Shown: positions 1 through 5,697, counted from the first letter of the stretch. The stretch: 7,849 bases of DNA from DASQUK01 sp050744525 (GCA_050744525.1 JBOGHG010000186.1:1-7849), one strand, 5' to 3'. Numbers and translations: made by a program. The notes: generated from the letters alone by a model not told the origin.

Positions 1-2
1 TG

Positions 3-470
3 GGACGCACCTCCGGGAGCGAGGTCACCCAGCAACAGCGGCTGATGATGCGGATCGGCCCACTGCTCTACGTGTTCTTCGCGTTCGTGAGCCCCCTCGC
101 CATCGGCGTCTACTTCCTGGTTTCGACGCTGTGGCGTGTCGGGCAACAGGCCTTCATCACCCGATCGCTCTACCGAGGTGAGGAGTCGATCGGAAGGCAG
201 GCGCAACGGGCCATGGCGGAGTTGCGGGAGGCGCGCAGCGCCGACGGCAACGGCGCCAAGGGTGGGCGCCAGCCCACGAAGAAGGCGGCCGCGGAAGGGC
301 CGAGCGGCAATGGACGGACTCGCGACCGACAGAAGTCCGGCCAGCAGAAGTCGGGCCAGCAGCAGCCCAAGGCCCGGAGTGGTACGGGCGGCGCCAGGTC
401 ATCGAGTGGCGGTGGGGCCCCGGCCCCCAAGCCGCACCCGCGCTCCCGCAAGAAGAGGAAGAGGAAGTAG
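3..470 (+). CDS. yidC: YidC membrane protein insertase, C-terminal fragment
   Basis: This is the 3' end of a gene whose start lies left of the window; the frame is open from base 3. YidC inserts and folds proteins in the cytoplasmic membrane, alone or with Sec. The fragment begins with the polar stretch GSEVTQQQRLMMRIGP. It then has the last transmembrane segment (LLYVFFAFVSPLAIGVYFLVSTLW) and the conserved exit motif WRVGQQAFITRSLY, which matches the YidC/Oxa1 end pattern (YWLVSNLWxxxQQ). A long hydrophilic tail of about 95 residues follows, rich in Gly, Ser, Gln and Lys and ending in RSRKKRKRK. Basic tails of this kind in YidC/Oxa1 proteins are known to contact the ribosome; that role here is inferred. 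The stop codon lies 4 bases before jag, so the two are probably cotranscribed and translationally coupled. An independent start at base 45 is unlikely because similarity continues upstream of it. Confidence 0.93.
   Translation, partial: GRTSGSEVTQQQRLMMRIGPLLYVFFAFVSPLAIGVYFLVSTLWRVGQQAFITRSLYRGEESIGRQAQRAMAELREARSADGNGAKGGRQPTKKAAAEGPSGNGRTRDRQKSGQQKSGQQQPKARSGTGGARSSSGGGAPAPKPHPRSRKKRKRK
331..360 (+). repeat. 15-bp tandem duplication in the yidC tail
   Basis: Two adjacent 15-bp units (331-345 and 346-360) differ at one base and encode KSGQQ twice within the basic, low-complexity YidC tail. It is an in-frame duplication, so it lengthens the tail without breaking the gene. The tail is disordered by composition and probably tolerant of such changes. 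Confidence 0.85.
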
Positions 471-474
471 CGCC

Positions 475-1470
475 GTGGAATGGGTCGTGACGACCGGTCG
501 TACCGTCCCCGAGGCTGTGGAATCGGCGCTCGACAAGCTGGGAGTCGACGAGCAGGACGCCGAGATCGAGGTCGTCCAGGAGCCGCAGAAGGGTCTGTTC
601 GGACGCTTGCGCGCTGAGGCTCAGGTGCGAGCTCGGGTTCGCCCGACCACACCCCGTCCGAAGGTCGATCGGAGAGACCGCCGGCGAGGCGAGCGACGGG
701 GCCGTGACGGTGACCGCAGGGGCAACGCGAGGTCGGGAAGGCGCGGCGATGGCGCCGAGGGCAACGGTCGGGGTCGCGGACCACGTCGAGATGCGGGCGC
801 GACCAAGGATGATGACGAGACGGTGGACGGCGCCGTGGTGGTGGCGCCGGCGGGCATGACCGACGCCGGCGGCCAGGCAGGGGTGCCAGGACGCCGGGCC
901 ACCTCGTCGCGCTCGCGTCGCCGCCGAGGTAGCCGGACAGCAGAGGGAGCGAATGCGGTGAGCGAGAGTACCCAGTCAACAGAGGCGCCGGCAGCGGCGG
1001 AGTTCGACATCGAGGGTCAACGCCAGGCGGTCGAGGGCTTCCTCACCGACCTGCTGGCAGCTTTCGGGCGGTCCGACGCCACGGTGACGGTGGCCCTGAG
1101 CGATGACGAGGCGATCGAAGCCGCCGTGGACGGCTCCGAACTGGGGTTGTTGGTAGGCCAGAAGGGCGTCACGCTCCAGGCCGTGCAGGAGCTGGTGCGC
1201 AGCATGGTGCAGCGCCGCTTCGTGGGCCAGACGCACGCTCGAGTGCGCCTCGATGTCGCCGGCTACCGGGCCCGCCGGAAGGTCGCGCTGGAGCGGTTCG
1301 CCCGCGAGGTGGCCGAGTCGGTGAAGGCCAGCGGCGTTGCCAAGGCGCTGGACCCGATGGGTTCGGCCGACCGCAAGGTCGTCCACGACGCGATCAACGA
1401 GATCGACGGGGTGAGCACCTCATCCGAAGGCGAGGACGCGGCCCGCCGGGTGGTGATCCGCCCCGGCTGA
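475..1470 (+). CDS. jag: Jag/KhpB (SpoIIIJ-associated) RNA-binding protein
   Basis: The protein has 331 residues and starts at GTG 475, four bases after the yidC stop, with GAGGA nine bases upstream. A longer open frame back to base 136 lies wholly within yidC and is a shadow. The order of parts is that of Jag: an N-terminal Jag_N domain (residues 1-50, VEWVVTTGRTVPEAVESALD, with QKGLFGRL near its end), a linker, a KH domain and an R3H domain. The KH loop is GQKG at 228-231. The R3H signature is R300 and H304 (DRKVVHD). The linker, about residues 60-175, is unusually long, rich in Arg and Gly early and Ser/Thr/Ala later, and looks disordered. Jag proteins bind RNA and in several bacteria affect cell division and envelope growth; next to yidC this is the standard neighbour. 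The exact RNA targets cannot be read from sequence. Confidence 0.96.
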   Translation: MEWVVTTGRTVPEAVESALDKLGVDEQDAEIEVVQEPQKGLFGRLRAEAQVRARVRPTTPRPKVDRRDRRRGERRGRDGDRRGNARSGRRGDGAEGNGRGRGPRRDAGATKDDDETVDGAVVVAPAGMTDAGGQAGVPGRRATSSRSRRRRGSRTAEGANAVSESTQSTEAPAAAEFDIEGQRQAVEGFLTDLLAAFGRSDATVTVALSDDEAIEAAVDGSELGLLVGQKGVTLQAVQELVRSMVQRRFVGQTHARVRLDVAGYRARRKVALERFAREVAESVKASGVAKALDPMGSADRKVVHDAINEIDGVSTSSEGEDAARRVVIRPG

Positions 1471-1478
1471 GGTGTCGG

Positions 1479-2099
1479 GTGGACGACACCCGCTTGCTCG
1501 AGGTCTTGGAACGGAGCCGGCGCCTCGGATTCCTGGGGCCCGGCTCCGTCCGCGTCCACGTCGACCACGCCGACGGGTTCGCTGCCGGCGTCGAACGCGC
1601 GCCGACGCAGTTCCTGGACCTGGGGAGCGGCGGCGGTGTGCCCGGGCTGGTGCTGGCGCGGCGGTGGCCGGCCAGCCGGGCGGTGTTGCTGGAAGCCCGG
1701 GAGCGACGCTGTGCCTTCCTACGCGAGGCCGCGCAGGATCTCCACTTGGCCGAGCGGGTGGCCGTCGTGTGGGCACGGGCGGAGGAGGCCGGCCATCGTG
1801 ACGACCTACGCGGGCGGTTCGATGTCGTGGTGGCGCGGGGCTTCGGCCGGCCGTCCGTCACGGCCGAGTGTGGCGCCCCGTTTCTTCGGCTGGGAGGAAC
1901 CCTGGTCGTCAGCGAGCCGCCGGAGGACGGCGCGGTCGCGCCGTCCCGATGGGCGCCGGCCGGGCTGGCCTGCCTGGGCCTGCGAGTGGGTCGATCCTGG
2001 ACCGAGCGGTATCGGTACCAGGCCCTCGATCAGGTCGACCCCTGTCCCCCGCAGTACCCCCGCCGGCCCGGGATGCCGGCTAAACGACCCCTGTTCTGA
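1479..2099 (+). CDS. rsmG: 16S rRNA (guanine527-N7)-methyltransferase RsmG
   Basis: RsmG (GidB) transfers a methyl group from S-adenosylmethionine to N7 of G527 in the 530 loop of 16S rRNA; loss in other bacteria gives low-level streptomycin resistance. The 206-residue product starts at GTG 1479, eight bases after jag, with GAGG six bases upstream. The SAM-binding motif I is LDLGSGGGVPG (46-56). The motif II region LLEARERRCAFLREA (70-84), the ARGFGRP segment (119-125, ARAFGxP in most relatives) and the C-terminal YPRRPGMPAKRPLF (193-206) are all typical. The N-terminus is shorter and more divergent than in E. coli RsmG: the NLT motif usually found before the SAM site is not visible. The catalytic core is intact, so the protein should be active. 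It is the last gene of the yidC-jag-rsmG cluster; a parS site begins nine bases after its stop. Confidence 0.96.
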   Translation: MDDTRLLEVLERSRRLGFLGPGSVRVHVDHADGFAAGVERAPTQFLDLGSGGGVPGLVLARRWPASRAVLLEARERRCAFLREAAQDLHLAERVAVVWARAEEAGHRDDLRGRFDVVVARGFGRPSVTAECGAPFLRLGGTLVVSEPPEDGAVAPSRWAPAGLACLGLRVGRSWTERYRYQALDQVDPCPPQYPRRPGMPAKRPLF

Positions 2100-2108
2100 G
2101 CTCGGGCA

Positions 2109-2124
2109 TGTTCCACGTGGAACA
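2109..2124. promoter_or_regulatory. parS site 1 (perfect 16-bp palindrome)
   Basis: TGTTCCACGTGGAACA is a perfect palindrome matching the bacterial chromosomal parS form (TGTTTCACGTGAAACA in Bacillus, with CC/GG variants in actinobacteria). ParB binds such sites through its helix-turn-helix, then closes into a CTP-dependent clamp and slides onto flanking DNA. It lies nine bases after the rsmG stop and about 1.2 kb before parA. Confidence 0.95.
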
Positions 2125-2180
2125 GGCCGTTGCGTAGGTGGTGTGTTTGGTCGACGGGGGCAAGACGCGGAACACGATCC

Positions 2181-2196
2181 CGTTCCACGTGGAACA
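2181..2196. promoter_or_regulatory. parS site 2
   Basis: CGTTCCACGTGGAACA carries the full 14-bp core GTTCCACGTGGAAC; only the first outer base differs from site 1. Start-to-start spacing from site 1 is 72 bp. The intact core makes ParB binding very likely. Confidence 0.93.
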
Positions 2197-2241
2197 GGCA
2201 CACTGCTGGGCGCGCGTCGCCTGGGCTGCGGTGGCATGGGC

Positions 2242-2257
2242 TGTTCCGCGTGGAACG
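2242..2257. promoter_or_regulatory. parS site 3 (degenerate)
   Basis: TGTTCCGCGTGGAACG differs from site 1 at position 7 (A to G, in the central CACGTG) and at the last base. Both GTTCC and GGAAC arms remain. Start-to-start spacing from site 2 is 61 bp. It is probably a weaker ParB site or a decaying copy. Confidence 0.7.
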
Positions 2258-2291
2258 CTTCGGGCCGCGATCGATCGGCGGCGCCCTAGAG

Positions 2292-2575
2292 GCGTGCGCG
2301 GCTGGGCACCTCCTTTTGGCGTGCGGTGGTCTGCGCCGCCGGGAGCCGAGCTGTTGAGTGGCGGTCGACCGCCAAATTCCCACGCGTAGGCCGCACGAAC
2401 CGCCCTATCCGCTCGGCTCCTTCGAGCGTGCGCGGCTGGGCACACACCTCCTTTTGGCGTGCGGTGGTCAGCCTTGCCGGGAGGCCTCGCTGGGTGGCCT
2501 TGGCTCACGCTGCAAATCCCGTACTGTTCGGTGCCCACGTGTGGGGCCTCTCCGCTCGGCCTCTGGCTGTTGCCC
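2292..2575. repeat. Degenerate ~135-bp tandem repeat, copies A and B
   Basis: Copy A starts at 2292 and copy B at 2426. Their first 40 bases (GCGTGCGCGGCTGGGCAC through CTCCTTTTGGCGTGCGGTGGTC) are identical except for a 4-base ACAC insertion in B. Copy A then continues with CTGTTGAG, AAATTCCCACGCG and CCCTATCCGCT, which are shared with copies C and D at 2781-3051. Copy B is strongly diverged after about 2480, and its right edge is uncertain. There are no terminal inverted repeats or transposase, and no protein-coding signal. Confidence 0.8.
2359..2374. repeat. Perfect 16-bp palindrome inside repeat copy A
   Basis: TGGCGGTCGACCGCCA is self-complementary across all 16 bases. It occupies the place where copies C and D have a different imperfect stem (TGTTG and CTG pairing with CAG and CAACA, e.g. 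2844-2866). It does not resemble parS. It could be a protein site or a hairpin in RNA; no function is assigned. Confidence 0.75.
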
Positions 2576-2780
2576 CCGTCGGACCGGAAGCCCCGAACCG
2601 AGGTCGGCAAGGCGGCGCGCAACAGCCTGGGGATCGCCACACCGCAGCAGACGTGTGCGTCAGGGGACTTGTTCGATGGGGCGCTGGCGAGCACGGCGCC
2701 GGCCGCAGCGTGGCGCGCCGTCGCACAAGCGCCCAGATGCAGCGTTCGACGCATACCGTTGTGGCCAACCGGGCTCGTTA

Positions 2781-3051
2781 GAACGTCAGCGGATAGGCAC
2801 GCCATCGCGACTCACGGCGGTCAGCGCTGCCGGGAGGCCCAGCTGTTGAGCTGCGGCCCAGCAACAAATTCCCACGCGGGGGTGCCCTACGGAGCGCCCT
2901 ATCCGCTGGGCCTCTCAGAGCATCAGCGGAGAGGCACGTTCTCTTGGCTTGCGGTGGTCAGCGCCGCTGGGAGGCCCGGCTGTTGAGCTGCGACCCAGCA
3001 ACAAATTCCCACGCGGGGGTGCCCTACGGAGCGCCTATCCGCTGGGCCTCT
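2781..3051. repeat. ~137-bp tandem repeat, copies C and D
   Basis: Segment 2819-2915 (copy C) matches 2956-3051 (copy D) over 97 aligned columns with four substitutions and one deletion, at a period of 137 bp. Both contain AACAAATTCCCACGCGGGGG and CCTACGGAGCGCC, then TATCCGCTGGGCCTCT. The sequence in front of copy C (2781-2800) resembles that between C and D (2918-2937), which fits tandem units that have been trimmed. C and D are far more alike than either is to A or B, so they arose by a recent duplication or are kept alike by conversion. Confidence 0.9.
2898..2934. repeat. Stem-loop at the copy C/D junction
   Basis: CCTATCCGCTG (2898-2908) pairs with CAGCGGAGAGG (2924-2934) as an 11-position stem with one mismatch. 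The 15-base loop holds a smaller stem, CTCT-C-AGAG (2912-2920). The right-arm variant at 2787-2797 (CAGCGGATAGG) is the exact complement of the left arm. No T-tract follows, so it is not an obvious intrinsic terminator. Confidence 0.7.
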
Positions 3052-3106
3052 GGAAGAAGGCGGAGCCCGCCGAGCGAACCCCGGGACCCGCCCCGAGTGA
3101 GAGGTG

Positions 3107-3122
3107 CGTTCCACGTGGAACA
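3107..3122. promoter_or_regulatory. parS site 4, parA-proximal
   Basis: CGTTCCACGTGGAACA is identical to site 2 and keeps the whole 14-bp palindromic core. It sits 213 bases before the parA start, on the other side of the repeat array from sites 1-3. An extra half-site-like GTGGAAC occurs at 3127-3133. Being close to the possible parA promoter, ParB bound here could also influence parAB transcription; that is inference. Confidence 0.93.
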
Positions 3123-3173
3123 CACCGTGGAACTCACCGGCCGGCGCGCCGCCGCTGCCCGGCAAGCGCGGCC

Positions 3174-3202
3174 TTGACCGGGACCCAGCGGCCCGAAAGT
3201 AT
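3174..3202 (+). promoter_or_regulatory. Possible parAB promoter
   Basis: A good -35-like TTGACC (3174-3179) is followed after 17 bases by AAGTAT (3197-3202), which is a poor -10 match. It would give a leader of roughly 125 bases before parA. This is the best candidate I see between parS site 4 and parA, but similar matches arise by chance. Confidence 0.3.
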
Positions 3203-3335
3203 GTGCCGGTGGCCGATGGTCCGCCTCGAGACGGCGCCGATCGGGCGGCGGTCACGTAGTCCCCTCTGGACCACAACCGCGTTCAGCTTGCCGGGTCGTG
3301 TTCGCCCCGGCATCGACGGCTGGGAGCATTCGGCG

Positions 3336-4259
3336 ATGAGTACCCAAGACAGCGGCCTCGGCGGCATCCCCACATCGGCCGTGCTCGAGAGTCGACTCGA
3401 CGAAGCGGGTCGCCACGTAGCGCCGGATGGGCCCGAGGTCGCGGAGGTCCCCGCCGGGCCGTCGACGCCATTCGAGCGGCCGCTCCCGCGCACCATTGCG
3501 ATCGCGAACCAGAAGGGTGGAGTCGGGAAGACCACGACCGCGGTCAACCTGGGCGCCTGCCTGGCCGAGCTCGGCTACCGGGTGCTCGTGGTCGACCTCG
3601 ATCCGCAGGGCAACGCCAGCACCGGGCTGGGCATCAACATCCGTGACCTGCAGTCCTCGATGTACGACGTCATCTTGAATGACCTTCCACTCGAGGATTG
3701 TGTCGAGGGAACCGCCGTCCGCAACCTCTTCGTGGCCCCGGCGGCGCTCGATCTCGCCGGCGCCGAGATCGAGCTGGTGCCCGCGTTCAGCCGTGAAATG
3801 CGCGTGCGACGGGCTCTCGACGCGGTGCGGAACGACTACGACTACATGCTGATCGACTGCCCGCCCTCCCTCGGTCTGCTCACGGTCAACGGCCTGGCGG
3901 CGGCCAGTGAGGTGATCGTGCCCATCCAGTGCGAGTACTACGCGCTCGAGGGACTCGGCCAGTTGCTGCGCAACGTGCAGCTCGTCCAGCGAAACCTCAA
4001 TCCTGGCTTGGAGCTGAGCGCCATGGTCCTCGTCATGTACGACGCCCGGACCAAACTGGCCGACCAGGTCGTGCGCGAGGTGCGTGACCACTTCGGTGAG
4101 AAGGTCTGCCACAGCATCGTTCCTCGAACGGTCAGACTGAGCGAGGCCCCCTCGTTCGGGCAGCCGATCATCACGTTCGATCCCACTTCCCGGGGCTCGA
4201 TCGCATACCGGAACCTGGCGACGGAGGTCAGCGGTGGAGCGGCGCGGCGGACTGGGTAA
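3336..4259 (+). CDS. parA: ParA (Soj) chromosome partitioning ATPase
   Basis: ParA binds DNA non-specifically as an ATP dimer; ParB-parS complexes stimulate its ATPase, and this drives the new origin across the cell. The 307-residue protein starts at ATG 3336 with GGGAG (3322-3326) nine bases upstream. The frame stays open back to 2949, but that part runs through the repeats and parS site 4 and does not resemble ParA. The deviant Walker A box is KGGVGKTT (60-67) with signature Lys60. Walker A' is VVDLDPQGN (85-93), and Walker B is MLIDCPP with Asp174. PIQCEYYALEG (196-206) and VPRTVRLSEAPSFGQPI (262-278) are classic Soj segments. The first 50 or so residues are an extension rich in Pro, Ala and acidic residues, with no visible motif. 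Its end overlaps parB by 26 bases, so the two form an operon. Confidence 0.98.
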   Translation: MSTQDSGLGGIPTSAVLESRLDEAGRHVAPDGPEVAEVPAGPSTPFERPLPRTIAIANQKGGVGKTTTAVNLGACLAELGYRVLVVDLDPQGNASTGLGINIRDLQSSMYDVILNDLPLEDCVEGTAVRNLFVAPAALDLAGAEIELVPAFSREMRVRRALDAVRNDYDYMLIDCPPSLGLLTVNGLAAASEVIVPIQCEYYALEGLGQLLRNVQLVQRNLNPGLELSAMVLVMYDARTKLADQVVREVRDHFGEKVCHSIVPRTVRLSEAPSFGQPIITFDPTSRGSIAYRNLATEVSGGAARRTG

Positions 4260-5130
4260 GGGGCTCAGTTCGCTGATCCCGTCGGACGTCGCTGCGGCCT
4301 CGGCCGCCGGCCTCGCGGCTCACCCGGGCATCGAAGAGATCCCGATCAACGAGATCGATCCGAACCCCTACCAACCGCGCAACAGCTTCGACGAGGAGTC
4401 GCTGGCCGGGCTCACCGCCTCGATCCGTGAGCTCGGGGTCCTCCAGCCGATCCTAGTCCGCCAGGTGGGCGACGACCGCTACGCCATCATCGCCGGCGAA
4501 CGTCGTTGGCGGGCAGCCAAGCGGGCTGGGCTCCAGCTCATCCCCGTCATCGTGCGCCAGGTCAACGACGAGCTCACCCTCCAGCACGCCCTGGTGGAAA
4601 ACCTGCACCGAGACGATCTGAACCCGCTCGAGGAGGCGGCCGCATACCAGCAATTGGTCGAGGACTTCGAACTGACGCAGGAGCAGGTCGCCCACAAGGT
4701 CGGGAAGAGCCGATCGGCCGTGGCCAACCTCCTGCGCCTGTTCCAGCTGCCACCGCAGGTGCAACGGCTGGTGGCCGAGGGCCGCGTGTCAGCCGGTCAT
4801 GCCAAGGCATTGCTGGGAACACCGGATCGGGCGTTCCAGGAGTCGCTGGCCCGGCGTGTTGCCACCGATGGGCTGTCGGTCCGGGACACCGAGGAGGCCG
4901 TCCGCCGACGCAACGGGCTGGCCGGGTCGCCGAGTGGCTCGACCGGCTCGTCGGCCGCCCGATCGAAGCTGCGGGCACCGGGGCTGCTCGAACTGGAAGA
5001 GCTACTCGCCGAGCAGCTCGACACCCGCGTCTCGATCAACGTCGGGCCCAAGCGAGGCCGGGTCGTGATCGAGTTTGCCGACCTCGAAGACCTCGAGCGC
5101 ATCTATCGGCTCATGGCTGGCTCCCACTGA
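4234..5130 (+). CDS. parB: ParB (Spo0J) centromere-binding CTPase
   Basis: ParB binds parS, loads as a CTP-gated sliding clamp and builds the partition complex that ParA moves and that recruits SMC. The 298-residue product starts at GTG 4234 inside the end of parA, with GGAGG (4223-4227) six bases upstream. The N-terminal GLGKGLSSLIP (6-16) is the usual ParA-contacting segment. The CTP-binding domain shows NPYQPR (44-49), GERRWRA (88-94) and ENLHRDDLNPLEEA (122-135). The helix-turn-helix for parS is around 147-173 (LTQEQVAHKVGKSRSAVANL). A Gly/Ser-rich linker (229-245) leads to the C-terminal dimerisation domain (250-298). All key motifs are present and the length is normal. Its targets are very probably the parS palindromes at 2109-2257 and 3107. 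Confidence 0.98.
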   Translation: MERRGGLGKGLSSLIPSDVAAASAAGLAAHPGIEEIPINEIDPNPYQPRNSFDEESLAGLTASIRELGVLQPILVRQVGDDRYAIIAGERRWRAAKRAGLQLIPVIVRQVNDELTLQHALVENLHRDDLNPLEEAAAYQQLVEDFELTQEQVAHKVGKSRSAVANLLRLFQLPPQVQRLVAEGRVSAGHAKALLGTPDRAFQESLARRVATDGLSVRDTEEAVRRRNGLAGSPSGSTGSSAARSKLRAPGLLELEELLAEQLDTRVSINVGPKRGRVVIEFADLEDLERIYRLMAGSH

Positions 5131-5165
5131 CACGCAAAGTGGCCGAAAAACACTCAACCCCAACC

Positions 5166-5184
5166 TGAGGATTGGCTCTCCTCA
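5166..5184. repeat. Small stem-loop after parB
   Basis: TGAGGA (5166-5171) pairs with TCCTCA (5179-5184) around a seven-base loop. It lies 36 bases after the parB stop. It is weak alone but may act with the larger stem-loop just downstream to separate the convergent parB and trxA transcripts. Confidence 0.4.
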
Positions 5185-5199
5185 AGTCAGGGTCGAGTC

Positions 5200-5230
5200 A
5201 ATCCACAACCTTGCACACAGGTTGTGGATT
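5200..5230. terminator. 12-bp perfect stem-loop between convergent parB and trxA
   Basis: AATCCACAACCT (5200-5211) and AGGTTGTGGATT (5219-5230) pair perfectly around the seven-base loop TGCACAC. The place, between two converging genes, suggests a two-way terminator. No T-tract follows on either side and the stem is AT-richer than the surroundings. The arms also contain TGTGGATTA (5224-5232), one base from the DnaA box TGTGGATAA, and a weaker inverted copy. The role is therefore open: terminator, DnaA-binding site or both. Confidence 0.55.
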
Positions 5231-5247
5231 ACGTCTCTTGTGTAGGT

Positions 5248-5574
5248 TCAGGGCAGGAACTCGTCCAGCTCAGCCAGCAGCTGACCCTTACCCTTTGCCC
5301 CCACCAGGCGCTTTTGCGGCGCGCCGTCCTTGAAGACGATGAGCGTGGGAATGCTCATGACGTCGTAGCGGCGGGCGACGTCTGGATTCTCGTCGACGTT
5401 CAGCTTGGCGATGCTGAGCTTGCCCGCGTGCTCGCCGGCGATCTCGTCCAGGATCGGGGCGATCATCTTGCAAGGTCCGCACCACTCGGCCCAGAAGTCG
5501 ACGACCACCGGCTCGGCCGCGGCGCCGATCGTCTCGTCGAACGTGGCGTCGGTGAGGGTGATACCTTCAACCAT
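5248..5574 (-). CDS. trxA: Thioredoxin TrxA
   Basis: This 108-residue cytoplasmic thioredoxin reduces disulfides in target proteins and is itself re-reduced by TrxB, encoded just upstream. The redox motif is WCGPC (31-35, Cys32 and Cys35), preceded by VVVDFWAE with the buried Asp26. The cis-proline loop is SIPT (Pro76), and GAKGKGQL near the end fits the family. The start at 5574 (MVEGITLTDATF) gives the usual thioredoxin length and has AAGGAAGG upstream. The frame is open to 5637, but those 21 extra residues have no family counterpart. The 120-base gap to trxB allows cotranscription or a separate promoter; the DNA before the start is less GC-rich, but I see no convincing promoter. The gene converges with parB. 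Confidence 0.97.
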   Translation of the reverse strand: MVEGITLTDATFDETIGAAAEPVVVDFWAEWCGPCKMIAPILDEIAGEHAGKLSIAKLNVDENPDVARRYDVMSIPTLIVFKDGAPQKRLVGAKGKGQLLAELDEFLP

Positions 5575-5676
5575 GGCGGGGTGACCTTCCTTCGGTGTGA
5601 CTGGCGGATATCGAAGATCCAACGACGTGAACAGCACCCCTGCGAGGGTTGTTCCCGTCCGCGGGGCACGTTGACC

Positions 5677-5697
5677 AGAGGCCTCTAGTCACCTCTA
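5677..5697. repeat. Palindrome and duplicated CCTCTAG at the end of trxB
   Basis: AGAGGCCTCT (5677-5686) is a perfect 10-bp palindrome just after the trxB stop. It is followed by a second CCTCTAG (5692-5698) that overlaps the stop codon. The stem has no loop if drawn as a hairpin and no T-tract, so terminator function is doubtful. Readthrough into trxA seems possible. Confidence 0.4.

Larger units (their letters stand above)
2100..3335. other. Gene-free spacer with parS sites and repeats
   Basis: About 1.24 kb lies between rsmG and parA, far longer than the other gaps in this window (8-120 bases). It contains four parS-like palindromes, two groups of related GC-rich repeats with stem-loops, and a central part (2576-2780) in which I see no feature. 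Open frames run through it on both strands, but they cross the repeats, have arbitrary composition and show no recognisable protein. It lacks an AT-rich unwinding tract and a DnaA-box cluster, so it does not look like the replication origin itself. Its position suggests a centromere-like region for ParB loading. Confidence 0.8.

Noticed and set aside
136..474. In-frame upstream extension of jag to a 444-residue protein
   Set aside because: It lies wholly within yidC in another frame, is Arg/Pro-rich with no domain, and the GTG at 475 has a good ribosome binding site and begins exactly at Jag_N.
2536..2541. CACGTG in repeat copy B as a fifth parS
   Set aside because: The flanks are GTGCC and TGGGG, without the GTTCC and GGAAC arms.
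2080..2805. 241-residue open frame on the - strand across the spacer
   Set aside because: It crosses parS sites and repeats, has no family resemblance, and repeats the same residues because the DNA repeats. Long open frames are expected at this GC content.
2459..2986. 175-residue open frame on the + strand across the repeats
   Set aside because: Its coding sequence spans the repeat units and has low-plausibility composition. No ribosome binding site or domain is visible.
2292..3051. CRISPR array
   Set aside because: Units are about 135 bp, diverged, and without unique spacers of constant length; no cas genes are present.
2949..3335. In-frame extension of parA upstream to a 436-residue protein
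   Set aside because: The extra part translates repeat copy D and parS site 4. The ATG at 3336 has GGGAG at good spacing.
2100..3335. Replication origin in the rsmG-parA spacer
   Set aside because: There is no DnaA-box cluster and no AT-rich tract. The single near match TGTGGCCAA (2760-2768) is not enough. The origin is more likely near dnaA outside the window.
3252..4112. 286-residue open frame antisense to parA
   Set aside because: A shadow of the strongly conserved ParA coding strand in a GC-rich genome.
5575..5637. Longer trxA start (129 residues)
   Set aside because: The 21 extra residues are not part of thioredoxin, and the start at 5574 gives the family length with a ribosome binding site.
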